From an uncultured Flavobacterium sp. (GTDB lineage: Bacteria; Bacteroidota; Bacteroidia; Flavobacteriales; Flavobacteriaceae): a DNA stretch of 51,181 bases. A program made the translations under genes and the position numbers. The stretch spans positions 1 through 51,181 of the forward strand of contig NZ_CALTYA010000025.1 in the NCBI RefSeq assembly GCF_943913405.1. Reading direction: 5' to 3'. The notes beneath the pieces are model-generated. The model ran no database searches. It saw only the letters and a program-made list of their open reading frames with translations, and was not told the DNA's origin. This document shows, in pieces, positions 40,268 to 49,236 of this stretch (position 1 is its first letter; each line of letters starts with the position of its first letter).

Positions 40268-41215
40268 TTAGAAAGCTTTGGCTTCTTCAGATAAAGTAAT
40301 GCCGTTTAAAAGTTCTGCAGTCTTCAGATTTTTCTTTCCAGGAAATTGCAATTGTACTATTTCGATATAGCCGTCATTGACAGCAACTTTCATCTCTTTT
40401 TTTGTTGTAATTATTTTTCCAACGGAATCAGAATGACTTGCTTCTGTAAATTTTGCTTCATAAATCTTCACGTTCCATTCTTGGTCTTTGTCATTGAAAA
40501 AAGTCCAAGCAGCAGGATAGGGCGAAAGTCCTCGGATTAAATTGTGAATTTCTTTCCCCGATTTATTCCAATCAATTTTGCAATTCTCTTTATTTAATTT
40601 GTAAGCGGTCTTAATGTCGTCAGAATCTACTTGAACTTTCGGGTCAGCTTTTCCATTTTCAATCAAATTTAAAGTTTCAACGACAGCTTCGCTTCCTAAA
40701 TTCATCAAAGTATCATGTAAAATTCCAGCACTTTCTTGTGGATTGATTTCAGTTTCTTTGCTTAAAATAGTGGCTCCGGTGTCAATTTTATCGTCAATAA
40801 AAAATGTAGTCACGCCAGTTTTTGTTTCTCCATTAATAATTGCCCAGTTGATCGGCGCTGCGCCGCGATAATTTGGAAGGAGTGATGCATGAAGATTAAA
40901 AGTCCCAAATTTTGGCATTTCCCAAACGGCTTTTGGCAACATTCTGAAAGCAACTACAACTTGAAGATTTGCGTTCAGGCTTTTTAATTCTTCCAAAAAA
41001 GCTTCGTCTTTTAAATTTGTTGGCTGTAATAATCGCAAGTTGTTTTCTAAGGCATATTCTTTCACGGCAGAATATTTCAGCTTCTGTCCGCGTCCTGCTG
41101 GTTTGTCTGCTGCGGTAATTACACCCACAACTTCAAAATTATTTTTAACTATGGTATCCAAAATGCCCACGGCAAATTCTGGTGTTCCCATAAAAACGAT
41201 GCGTAACTTTTCCAT
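40268..41215 (-). CDS. fmt: Methionyl-tRNA formyltransferase
   Basis: 315 residues. IVFMGTPEFAVGIL at the N-terminus; the formyl-folate-binding and catalytic region HASLLPNYRGAAPINWAIINGE with the catalytic Asn/His/Asp set (Asp in FIDDKIDTG); C-terminal OB-like domain from ~205. Formylates Met-tRNAi for initiation. Starts 1 bp after the recQ stop, so it is coupled to recQ. Family length normal. Confidence 0.97.
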   Translation of the reverse strand: MEKLRIVFMGTPEFAVGILDTIVKNNFEVVGVITAADKPAGRGQKLKYSAVKEYALENNLRLLQPTNLKDEAFLEELKSLNANLQVVVAFRMLPKAVWEMPKFGTFNLHASLLPNYRGAAPINWAIINGETKTGVTTFFIDDKIDTGATILSKETEINPQESAGILHDTLMNLGSEAVVETLNLIENGKADPKVQVDSDDIKTAYKLNKENCKIDWNKSGKEIHNLIRGLSPYPAAWTFFNDKDQEWNVKIYEAKFTEASHSDSVGKIITTKKEMKVAVNDGYIEIVQLQFPGKKNLKTAELLNGITLSEEAKAF

Positions 41216-41216
41216 G

Positions 41217-43109
41217 TTATTTCAAGGTATATTTATTGTTTGGCAAAATTTCAATCTTGTTTATTTCTAGCAATTGCTGTACTGCAAAGATAATCGCATC
41301 ATCCGAGAATTTCGAATACATTTGGATTTCTCTTGAACTCATCGGACTCGTTTTTAGCAATTCCAGGATTTTTTCTGCAACCGATGAAACTTTATTTTCT
41401 GTTTTATTTTTCGTAATACAATAGGAGCAGATCCCGCAGTTTTTGCTTTCCATCTCTCCGAAATAACTCAGAAGCTGGCGACTTTTGCAAGATTTGTCAT
41501 TTACGACATAGTCTAAAACCGACTGCAATTGCATACGTTTCAAGTCATTTTGGTTTTCCAGGTATTTTGAAACGCGGTTTATCGTTCGTTCGTCTTCACG
41601 AACTTCATTGAAAGTAATCGTGGAATCATTGTTTTTAGCGTGGTAATCGATGATTTGCCTTTCTTGCAATTTATTCAAAACCGCGACTACTTGGTTTTCT
41701 TTACTGTTAGATTTTTTTGCTAAAAGCGGAATATTTATAGGCGTAATGATTTCATAAATTCCCGGATAAGTTCGAAGCATTGCCAAAATTATTTCTTCAT
41801 CTTGCGGATTCAGGCTCATATAGCGAATGACTTCCTTTGATTCTATAATAAATTGGACAGTCACTTTCTCTGAAAATTCCTGAGATAAAGTAATAATTCC
41901 TTGTCTGTCTAAAAACTGCAATCCGTTAAAAGTTTTTAAAATAGGAAAACTGTATTGGACGCAAAATTGATTTATATTGAAAGAAAACTGCTCGTTAATT
42001 CCTTCGCCATAAGCAATTTGGAAAAAGTTGCACAGCTTCACATACATTTCTTTCAAGAATTTCTTATCAGGAAGATTGTTCAGAATCTGACTTTCCGAAG
42101 ACTGCACATCCGACGGACTGTTCAGCAAAACGGCAAAAGCTTTTTCGCCATTTCTACCGCCACGACCGGCTTCTTGGTAATAATTTTCGATATTTTCTGG
42201 TAATTGAATATGCACGACTGTTTTTACATTCGCTTTATCGATTCCCATTCCAAAAGCATTTGTGGCCACAATCGCCTGGACTTCCTCATTCATCCAAAGC
42301 TTCATGTTTTTGTCTTTCTCCTTTATATGCAAACCTCCGTGATAAAAAGTAGCTTTGATTCCTAAAGAATTTAATTGCGAAGAAACGTCGATGCATGCTT
42401 TTCTATTTCTAACGTAAATTATCGACGGTTGCGGATTTTTCTTCAGGATTTGTTCTAATCGGTATAATTTGTCTTCCACATTAAAAACCATATACGCCAA
42501 ATTTTCTCGGGCAAAAGATTTCTGAAAAACCGCTGGATTTTCTAAGCCCAATTGCGTAATCACATCTTCCTTAACACGTTCCGTAGCTGTCGCTGTCAAA
42601 GCCAAAAAAGGAATCTTAGGAAAATGATCTTTTAAAGAAGCGATTTTCAAGTAAGCCGGACGAAAATCATGTCCCCATTGAGAAACGCAGTGTGCTTCGT
42701 CGATGGCAATTAAATTAATGGGAAGGGCTTTGATTCGGTCTAAAATCCAGTCTGATTGCAGGCGTTCTGGAGATAAATATAAAAACTTGTAATTTCCATA
42801 TTGGCAATTGTCTAGAAGGTCGCTGATTTCATCTGAAGAAATTCCTCCTGTCAAGGCAATTGCTTTAATATCAATTTTTTGGAGATTGGCGACTTGATCT
42901 TTCATCAAGGCAATCAGGGGCGAAATAACTAGGCAGATGCCGTCTTGCATCAGTGCCGGAATTTGAAAGCAGATGGATTTTCCGCCACCAGTTGGCATTA
43001 AGGCAAAGGTGTCTTTTCCGTCTAAAACCGAAGCTATAATTTCGGCTTGAGGCGTTCTGAATGCGTCGTGTTTCCAGTATTTTTGAAGAATCGAGAGCGC
43101 TTCTTGCAT
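41217..43109 (-). CDS. recQ: RecQ-family ATP-dependent DNA helicase without HRDC
   Basis: 630 residues. Helicase core with Walker A PTGGGKS (39-45), DEAH (AIDEAHCVSQWGHDFRP), aromatic-rich loop and motif VI QEAGRGGRNG; zinc-binding region with cysteines in CKSRQL and CGICSYC; RQC winged helix region around 440-530. The C-terminus ends in a short wHTH-like segment (SSREIQMYSKFSDDAIIFAVQQLLE) rather than a recognisable HRDC domain. Unwinds 3'-to-5' in recombination repair. 1 bp before fmt. Confidence 0.95.
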   Translation of the reverse strand: MQEALSILQKYWKHDAFRTPQAEIIASVLDGKDTFALMPTGGGKSICFQIPALMQDGICLVISPLIALMKDQVANLQKIDIKAIALTGGISSDEISDLLDNCQYGNYKFLYLSPERLQSDWILDRIKALPINLIAIDEAHCVSQWGHDFRPAYLKIASLKDHFPKIPFLALTATATERVKEDVITQLGLENPAVFQKSFARENLAYMVFNVEDKLYRLEQILKKNPQPSIIYVRNRKACIDVSSQLNSLGIKATFYHGGLHIKEKDKNMKLWMNEEVQAIVATNAFGMGIDKANVKTVVHIQLPENIENYYQEAGRGGRNGEKAFAVLLNSPSDVQSSESQILNNLPDKKFLKEMYVKLCNFFQIAYGEGINEQFSFNINQFCVQYSFPILKTFNGLQFLDRQGIITLSQEFSEKVTVQFIIESKEVIRYMSLNPQDEEIILAMLRTYPGIYEIITPINIPLLAKKSNSKENQVVAVLNKLQERQIIDYHAKNNDSTITFNEVREDERTINRVSKYLENQNDLKRMQLQSVLDYVVNDKSCKSRQLLSYFGEMESKNCGICSYCITKNKTENKVSSVAEKILELLKTSPMSSREIQMYSKFSDDAIIFAVQQLLEINKIEILPNNKYTLK

Positions 43110-43113
43110 ATTT

Positions 43114-43653
43114 CTAGTTCGAAAGATGCCCCAAGATAAAAAGAATTCTGTTATCTACGGTGTCTTTTGGGACTTCAATCAAGTTGTAGCCGTAACTTTC
43201 GTAGGTTTCCTTTAAATGCTTGTAAATCAAAGTCGCCTGTTCGTAGTTTTCATATCGGGCGTCATCACTTTCGTAAATCGCTTCCCAAGGCGGTAAAATG
43301 AAGATTTTTGTGTATTTGTGTTCTCGGCAAGCTTCGTCAAAAAACGCAGGATAAGCATCGCCGATGTAGTGCATGTAAGCCAAAACGTCAGGAATGCCTC
43401 GGTCAATAAAAACCACTGCATTTTCTTCGGCAACAGCCTGATGGTATTGTTTTTTTCTTCCTTCAAGGAGCAATTCGCTGAACAAAAGCGGGTTTTCTAA
43501 GAACAACTGTTCGATTCCCTGCTTTTTTGCTTCGAGCGTAATCTCCCGTGAAATCTCTGGAAAACAGCAATGGCCGCGTTCTAGCAAACCGTCAATAATT
43601 GTGGTCTTGCCCGTTCCAGGCCCGCCGATAATAACAATGATATCTTTCTGCAC
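43114..43653 (-). CDS. AAA_28-type P-loop ATPase/kinase
   Basis: 179 residues. Walker A GGPGTGKTT at 9-17, a lid-type region, FIDRGIPDVLAY as Walker B-like segment (Asp in DRG), and no DNA-binding domain. It matches the small ATP-binding proteins of the NadR-kinase/AAA_28 group, often annotated simply as ATPase; a nucleoside or small-molecule kinase activity is plausible. 4 bp upstream of recQ on the same strand, so it heads the ATPase-recQ-fmt unit. Confidence 0.8.
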   Translation of the reverse strand: MQKDIIVIIGGPGTGKTTIIDGLLERGHCCFPEISREITLEAKKQGIEQLFLENPLLFSELLLEGRKKQYHQAVAEENAVVFIDRGIPDVLAYMHYIGDAYPAFFDEACREHKYTKIFILPPWEAIYESDDARYENYEQATLIYKHLKETYESYGYNLIEVPKDTVDNRILFILGHLSN

Positions 43654-43813
43654 TTGTAAAAAATAAGGGGCAAATTTACTTAAAGATTTTTAGATACTAA
43701 AGGGAAAGTTATTTTTTAAGTAGAATCAATTGTTTGGAAGGTTTTGAACATGCATTATCGCATAGATATACAGCGAATAATTAGCGTTATTTTGTAATGT
43801 TTGATGTACCACG

Positions 43814-43910
43814 GGTGCGGGTTAGGTGTGCTTTAAGTAGGGAGTAGAGTGGGAGTAAGTGTGGAGTAAACACGCTATGGATACGCTACGGTATTGCTGA
43901 GGAGGTTTTA
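43814..43910. repeat. G-rich patch with 12-bp imperfect tandem units
   Basis: Within the gene-free gap 43654-44148 the plus strand becomes G-rich. Units GTAGGGAGTAGA (43837), GTGGGAGTAAGT (43849) and GTGGAGTAAACA (43861) are adjacent, flanked by CGGGTGCGGG on the left and CGCTATGGATA/CGCTACGGTAT on the right. No convincing gene; the only open frame here is short and low-complexity. The rest of the gap is AT-rich and shows only the DUF493 promoter. Confidence 0.6.
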
Positions 43911-44120
43911 TAATTATTGGGGAGAAAGTTTTTGGATATGCTAAGATAGCTTTTTTGAGAATATGAATATGTGTTATTTTAAAGTGCCCTATATTATTAG
44001 AAAAATTATGTCTGTTAAATTGTTTCAAAATAATGGGTAAATTATAAATACCAAACGAATAAGATTCATTAAATGTGCTTTAAATTATTTCCATAATTCC
44101 CAAATCTAAAATCAATACAC

Positions 44121-44128
44121 TATATTTG
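44121..44128 (+). promoter_or_regulatory. -7 box for the DUF493 gene
   Basis: TATATTTG, exact match to TAnnTTTG, 20 bp before the ATG at 44149. Confidence 0.55.
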
Positions 44129-44148
44129 CTTTTATTTTAATTTTGAAG

Positions 44149-44433
44149 ATGGATAAGAAGACCCAAGAATTTTATGAAAGGCTGAAAGAGGAATTGGATA
44201 ATGCAAATGTTTGGCCGGCAGAATATCTTTTTAAATTCATTGTTCCGACCGATAAAGAAAAGGTTGACCGAGTAGAAAATGCTTTCAATGACCTTGGTGC
44301 TGTAATTAAAACTACGCAGTCAAAAACGGGTAAATTTACCAGTATTTCTGTAGATGTAAGAATGAGCAGTTCGCAAAGCATCGTTGATAAATACCTAGAA
44401 GTTTCTGATATCGAAGGGATTATCTCGCTTTAA
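44149..44433 (+). CDS. DUF493 (YbeD-like) protein
   Basis: 94 residues from ATG 44149 (a TTG two codons earlier is in frame). FKFIVPTDKEKVDRVENAFNDLGAVIKTTQSKTGKFTSISVDVRMSSS-type pattern is the ferredoxin-like YbeD fold: strand-helix-strand with a K-T-x-S-K-x-G-K loop. In E. coli a homologue lies near lipB, with a proposed regulatory (ACT-like) role; nothing here proves it. 17 bp before the DUF4290 gene, same strand, likely co-transcribed. Confidence 0.88.
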   Translation: MDKKTQEFYERLKEELDNANVWPAEYLFKFIVPTDKEKVDRVENAFNDLGAVIKTTQSKTGKFTSISVDVRMSSSQSIVDKYLEVSDIEGIISL

Positions 44434-44450
44434 AGCTTCACAACAATTTT

Positions 44451-45146
44451 ATGTATATAAAAGAAAACCCACACGACATCGTTCATCATTTGGAGTACAA
44501 TGCCGAAAGACCGCATTTGATTATTCCTGAATATGGACGCCATTTGCAAAAACTGATCGACCAGGCAACCGAAATTGAAGATAAAGCGGAACGCAACAAA
44601 GCAGCGAAATATATCATTTCGGTGATGGGAAGCTTGAATCCGCATTTGCGCGATGTTCCTGATTTTCAGCACAAGCTTTGGGACCAGATTTTTATCATGT
44701 CTGATTTTAAATTAGATGTTGATTCTCCTTATCCAGTGCCGTCAAGAGAGCTTTTGCAGCAGAAACCTGAGCGTTTGAATTATCCGCAGAATTTCCCAAA
44801 ATACCGTTTTTATGGCAATAATATCAAATATATGATTGACGTGGCAAACAAATGGGAAGACGGCGAATTGAAATCAGCGTTAGTGATCGTGATTGCAAAC
44901 CACATGAAAAAATCTTACTTGAGCTGGAACAAAGACACGGTGAAAGATGACGTGATTTTTGAGCATTTGTATGAATTGTCAGGAGGAAAGATCAACATGA
45001 AAGCCTCTTCTGAAGAATTATTGAATTCTACGGAACTGATGCGCACCAACAAAAAGCTTTCTAACAAAAGCCAAATGCCGATCAAACCGAAAATTATGGC
45101 AAAAAAGCCTAATAACCAGAATAAAAACAATAACAGAAAACCCTAA
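44451..45146 (+). CDS. DUF4290 family protein
   Basis: 231 residues. ENPHDIVHHLEYNAERPHLIIPEYGRHLQKLI and YPVPSRELLQQKPERLNYPQ are the hallmark segments; the last ~35 residues are a basic, low-complexity Lys/Asn/Pro tail. Restricted largely to Bacteroidota and commonly found upstream of murA, as here, which suggests a cell-envelope or division link but no known activity. Followed by a long hairpin and murA. Confidence 0.88.
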   Translation: MYIKENPHDIVHHLEYNAERPHLIIPEYGRHLQKLIDQATEIEDKAERNKAAKYIISVMGSLNPHLRDVPDFQHKLWDQIFIMSDFKLDVDSPYPVPSRELLQQKPERLNYPQNFPKYRFYGNNIKYMIDVANKWEDGELKSALVIVIANHMKKSYLSWNKDTVKDDVIFEHLYELSGGKINMKASSEELLNSTELMRTNKKLSNKSQMPIKPKIMAKKPNNQNKNNNRKP

Positions 45147-45232
45147 ATAATTATAAGTTATGAGTTATGAATTATGAGTTGGAAAACTCTGCACATGACT
45201 CATAACTCATAATTTATAACTCATAATTATTT
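45145..45232. repeat. Long imperfect hairpin between DUF4290 and murA
   Basis: Left arm 45145-45179 and right arm 45198-45232 are complementary at about 31 of 35 positions; all four differences are A/G transitions, two of which give G-U pairs in RNA. Both arms are built from ATTATGAGTTATGA-type words. It ends 3 bp before the murA ATG. Confidence 0.7.
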
Positions 45233-45235
45233 AAA

Positions 45236-46543
45236 ATGGAAACTTTCAAGATTGAAGGTGGCGTTCCGTTAAAAGGAGAAATTACGCCACAAGGAGCGAA
45301 AAATGAGGCATTGCAGATTTTGTGTGCTGTTTTACTGACTCCAGAAAAAGTAACGATTAATAATATTCCTGATATTATTGACGTGAACAAATTGATTACT
45401 TTATTGAAAAATCTTGGTGTAAAAATCGAGAAGATTGGCAAAGGTTCTTATACTTTTCAATCGGATGAGGTAAACATGGCTTATCTTGAATCAGAAGCTT
45501 TCAAAAAAGAAGGAAGTTCTCTTCGCGGTTCTATCATGATTGTTGGGCCACTTTTGGCGCGTTTCGGCAAAGGATATATTCCAAAGCCAGGTGGTGACAA
45601 AATCGGAAGAAGAAGATTAGATACGCATTTTGAAGGTTTCATCAGTCTTGGCGCGTCTTTCCGTTATAATAAAGAAGACCATTTCTATGGCGTAGAAGCT
45701 GATAAATTGCAAGGAACGACAATGTTGCTTGACGAAGCTTCTGTAACAGGAACTGCAAATATCGTTATGGCAGCGGTTTTGGCTGAAGGAAAAACGTCCA
45801 TCTATAACGCAGCTTGCGAGCCTTACTTGCAACAGCTTTGCAAAATGTTGAATTCTATGGGTGCTAAAATCACTGGCGTAGGTTCAAATTTATTAGAAAT
45901 CGAAGGAGTTGCTTCGCTTGGAGGTTGCACGCACACGATTCTTCCAGATATGATTGAAATCGGTTCTTGGATCGGTTTGGCGGCGATGACTCGCAGTGAA
46001 ATTACGATCAAAAATGTCAGCTGGGAAAATCTTGGCGTAATTCCGGGAACTTTTAGAAAACTGGGAATTACGTTAGAAAAAAGAGGCGACGATATTTTCA
46101 TTCCTGCTCACACAGATGGTTATGAAATCCAGAATTATATCGATGGTTCAATCTTGACTATTTCTGATGCGCCATGGCCAGGATTCACTCCTGACTTGTT
46201 GAGCATCGTTCTGGTTGTGGCAACACAGGCCAGAGGAAGTGTTTTGATTCACCAAAAAATGTTTGAAAGCCGTTTGTTCTTCGTAGACAAATTGATTGAC
46301 ATGGGCGCAAAAATTATTCTTTGTGATCCGCATAGAGCTGTGGTTATCGGGCATGATTTCAAATCGCAATTGAAAGCAACGACAATGTCTTCTCCAGATA
46401 TTCGTGCGGGAATCTCTTTGCTGATTGCGGCGCTTTCTGCAAAAGGAGTGAGCAAAATCCAAAATATCGAGCAAATCCACAGAGGTTATGAAAACATCGA
46501 AGAGCGTTTGAAAGCGCTTGGTGCTGTGATTGAAACGGAGTAA
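45236..46543 (+). CDS. murA: UDP-N-acetylglucosamine 1-carboxyvinyltransferase with Asp in place of Cys
   Basis: 435 residues. Adds enolpyruvate to UDP-GlcNAc, the first step of peptidoglycan synthesis. Lys22 in GAKNEALQ, the loop KPGGDKIGRR and the later DMIEIGSWIGLAAM segment are as expected. The loop position that is usually Cys115 (PGGCxIG) is Asp121. The same replacement is known in mycobacterial and chlamydial MurA, where it keeps activity but removes the target of fosfomycin. Placed after DUF493-DUF4290 on the same strand, with its own terminator. Confidence 0.97.
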   Translation: METFKIEGGVPLKGEITPQGAKNEALQILCAVLLTPEKVTINNIPDIIDVNKLITLLKNLGVKIEKIGKGSYTFQSDEVNMAYLESEAFKKEGSSLRGSIMIVGPLLARFGKGYIPKPGGDKIGRRRLDTHFEGFISLGASFRYNKEDHFYGVEADKLQGTTMLLDEASVTGTANIVMAAVLAEGKTSIYNAACEPYLQQLCKMLNSMGAKITGVGSNLLEIEGVASLGGCTHTILPDMIEIGSWIGLAAMTRSEITIKNVSWENLGVIPGTFRKLGITLEKRGDDIFIPAHTDGYEIQNYIDGSILTISDAPWPGFTPDLLSIVLVVATQARGSVLIHQKMFESRLFFVDKLIDMGAKIILCDPHRAVVIGHDFKSQLKATTMSSPDIRAGISLLIAALSAKGVSKIQNIEQIHRGYENIEERLKALGAVIETE

Positions 46544-46564
46544 GTTTTAGATTTATATAAAAGA

Positions 46565-46590
46565 AAAGGCGTTTCGATTGAAACGCCTTT
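46565..46590 (+). terminator. murA terminator
   Basis: AAAGGCGTTT-cgattg-AAACGCCTTT, perfect 10-bp stem followed by TTTT. Confidence 0.85.
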
Positions 46591-46598
46591 TTTTATGA

Positions 46599-46673
46599 AC
46601 ACCGATTTACACAGATTGTAAAATGTAAATAATTGGATCGTTTTCAATAAAACGAATCTGTGTGAATCTGTGT
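46599..46673. repeat. Dispersed palindromic element, copy 2
   Basis: Arms 46599-46617 and 46655-46673 match at 17 of 19 positions, and share the CAGATT/AATCTG core with the element at 26402-26453; the loop here is longer (37 nt). It lies between the murA terminator and the converging DUF5686 gene. Confidence 0.65.
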
Positions 46674-46675
46674 TT

Positions 46676-49150
46676 TTAATCAATCAAATTCAGAAACTTC
46701 AATCCAAAAACAACGCCGTCGCCTTGGAAGCCGCTTCCGTTATAAGAACGAACATAATCAATTCTAAGCATTCTGAATTTGCCAAAACCTAAGTTGTCCA
46801 AACCAACATTAAATTCAGAATATGGCTTTCTATCTGGTACTCCGAAAGCATGATAGCCTACGATCAAATTAGATTTCAATAAATTCAGCAATGGAATTTT
46901 ATTCATGATATAGCCTTTGAAATTGTGCTCCAAATGTCCTTCCAAATAAGAATCGTTTGTGCTGCTTGAATAATAAGGAAGCAAGTTGAAACCGTTCAGA
47001 TATCTTGAAGACATTCCGATGTGCGTTTCGTTTCCGTTGAAATGTTTGTAATCTGCGAACGAAATTCCGTCGGCATTATAGAACTTTCCGGCTTTTAAAT
47101 TTATTCCTAATTCGCCTTTGTTTCCTATGGTCAAATCATAAGTCGCCCTGGCATAAAAGGCATGGTATTCTAAGCTTTTTTCACTTCCGGCGAATGCTTT
47201 TTCAAAAGTGGCATAAAGCACAGGATATTTATCATTTCTCAAATTTAGCTTTCCGTCAGGTCTTGAAATGTATTCTTGGGCGAAGTTAATTCTTGCCGTA
47301 ATTGAAGCTTTTGCTAAATTGTGCGAACCAAAAATCTCTGAAAAATGGTCATTCGGTGCCAAAGGATTATTTGAAGTGTAGTCTTTATTGTTTTTAATCA
47401 AGACATAATCAGTGTTGTTGAAAAGCGATTTCCTTTTAGAATATTCGGCATTTCCATACAAAGTCAATCCGTTTACAACTTCCTGCTGATAACTGGCTCG
47501 TGCAAATTTTTTGTCGTATAATTTCATGTAATTATCCTTGAAAAAAAGTGTACTTACAGAATTTACTATGTCATTTATCGCAGGCGTTTGGTTGAACTGA
47601 ACGATTTGATTTCCGGCCGCAGCTGAGAAATAAGAATTCGTCTGGTTGTTGATTCTTGTAGAAAAATAAGCGTAAGCTCTCAAACGATCTTCGGCGAAAC
47701 CATAGTTTAGTTTTACGCCAAAATTCGTGTACGTATTATCATCCGGATTTCTTTTGTTATATGAAAAACCAGTATTTAAATTCCATCCTTGAACGGTATT
47801 GAATGCTGGAACCTGCAGAATTCCTTCATAATTTAACGACCAGTTTTTAAAAGAATTTTTATAAGTATAGCCTGTAATCGGATTGCTAATCTTGAATCGA
47901 TTGTCTTTTTTGTCAATAGAATCCAAATATGTTTGTGACTTTTTCATAGTCTGGATGCTGTCTTTTTTGATATAATCGCTAGATTCTTCAATAGTCAAAG
48001 GAACAGGCCGGATTGTGTTCCAGAAATTTTCATCTTTTTTATTGGCTTCCTTGTCAATCGAAACGACTTCGCGCGTGAAAGTCTTTTTCTCGAATTCAGT
48101 CTTAAAATCATAATTGCTGAAAGCGTGGGTGAATTTCCCTGTGAAAGTAACTCCAAATAGTCCTGCGTTAAAATCTAGCGTCTGCAGGCTTTTTGACCAG
48201 ATTTTTGAGTTGGTATTGTAAGTGAAATTCTGCGTAAGATTCATCGTGTTTAAAATAGGAGCCTGCATTCTGTAGCCTTTCAGGTCTAAATCGACGGCAT
48301 AAATCGCCCAAGAATCTTCTATGATATAAATATATCCTTCAAAAACGGGCTCAGCATCTCTTCTTGGAATTACTTTTATTTTGTTGATCGTGTTGTTGTT
48401 ATCGTCTATAAAAGTTCCTTCGATTTTAAATTTATAGTAGTTGAAAGCGTTGTCTGCAATCGGCGAAACCATATTGATATTGAAATCAATATAGTTTTCA
48501 TAAAAATCATAATTAGTATTCATTGCCGTGTTATAGCTGAAACCGCTGTCGTTTCCGCTGATTTTTGAAGCAATGATATTTTCTTTAAGCTTGTTTGGCT
48601 TTTCGAATGTAATTTTTGAAACTGTTTCTGAAAGGTAAATAATTCCGGTTCCTGTAGAATCTAAAATTCCGTCTTCATCAACTTTTTGTCCCAAGATTTT
48701 CTTTGGAGCATCTTTTACCCTAAAAATTCCCCTAGAATAAAAATCAGCGGTAAACTTTGCTGTCATTGAAGAATTTTCCTTTTTTGAAGCAATTGCGCTT
48801 CGGATAATTGCATTTGCCGGATTTTCTGCAGAACTGATTACGACTTCTGTCATCGAAATATTTTCATCGGCAAGAGTTACATCCAAAATATAAGGAAATT
48901 TATCAGCGCTGACTTTAATTTTCTGTGTTTTGTAACCCAAATATTGAAAGACGACCGTGTATTTTCCTGTGTTTTTTACATTCAATTCATAAATTCCAGA
49001 CTCGTTTGAAGAAGTTCCGGTATAAGTGTTTTCAATGTAAACATTCACGGCCGGAAGCGTTTGCCCAGACTGATCTGTAATTTTTCCCTTAATTTGGGCA
49101 AAAGAAATAAAAGAGAAGCAAAGAAAGAGTAGCGTAAATAATTTTTTCAT
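46676..49150 (-). CDS. Outer-membrane DUF5686 protein with CarboxypepD_reg-like domain
   Basis: 824 residues. Signal peptide 1-18 (LFTLLFLCFSFISFAQ), a carboxypeptidase-regulatory-like beta-sandwich (~19-100; GKITDQSGQTLPAVNVYIENTYTGTSS), then the DUF5686 region, ending in a long beta-rich part consistent with an outer-membrane barrel and a hydrophobic C-terminal strand (GVVFGLKFLNLID). This architecture is frequent in Bacteroidota; function unknown, TonB-type transport is not indicated by a plug domain. Its stop lies 3 bp from a palindromic repeat. Confidence 0.88.
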   Translation of the reverse strand: MKKLFTLLFLCFSFISFAQIKGKITDQSGQTLPAVNVYIENTYTGTSSNESGIYELNVKNTGKYTVVFQYLGYKTQKIKVSADKFPYILDVTLADENISMTEVVISSAENPANAIIRSAIASKKENSSMTAKFTADFYSRGIFRVKDAPKKILGQKVDEDGILDSTGTGIIYLSETVSKITFEKPNKLKENIIASKISGNDSGFSYNTAMNTNYDFYENYIDFNINMVSPIADNAFNYYKFKIEGTFIDDNNNTINKIKVIPRRDAEPVFEGYIYIIEDSWAIYAVDLDLKGYRMQAPILNTMNLTQNFTYNTNSKIWSKSLQTLDFNAGLFGVTFTGKFTHAFSNYDFKTEFEKKTFTREVVSIDKEANKKDENFWNTIRPVPLTIEESSDYIKKDSIQTMKKSQTYLDSIDKKDNRFKISNPITGYTYKNSFKNWSLNYEGILQVPAFNTVQGWNLNTGFSYNKRNPDDNTYTNFGVKLNYGFAEDRLRAYAYFSTRINNQTNSYFSAAAGNQIVQFNQTPAINDIVNSVSTLFFKDNYMKLYDKKFARASYQQEVVNGLTLYGNAEYSKRKSLFNNTDYVLIKNNKDYTSNNPLAPNDHFSEIFGSHNLAKASITARINFAQEYISRPDGKLNLRNDKYPVLYATFEKAFAGSEKSLEYHAFYARATYDLTIGNKGELGINLKAGKFYNADGISFADYKHFNGNETHIGMSSRYLNGFNLLPYYSSSTNDSYLEGHLEHNFKGYIMNKIPLLNLLKSNLIVGYHAFGVPDRKPYSEFNVGLDNLGFGKFRMLRIDYVRSYNGSGFQGDGVVFGLKFLNLID

Positions 49151-49236
49151 AAGCGGGGGATATTGAAAGTTTAAATTACAAAATTAGGTTTTGTAAAAAG
49201 ACGAAATTATTTACAAGATGGTTGCATCACTAGGAA

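Noticed and set aside
43822..44028. Minus-strand 68-residue protein
   Set aside because: Low-complexity, covers the G-rich repeat patch, no promoter or homologue recognised.
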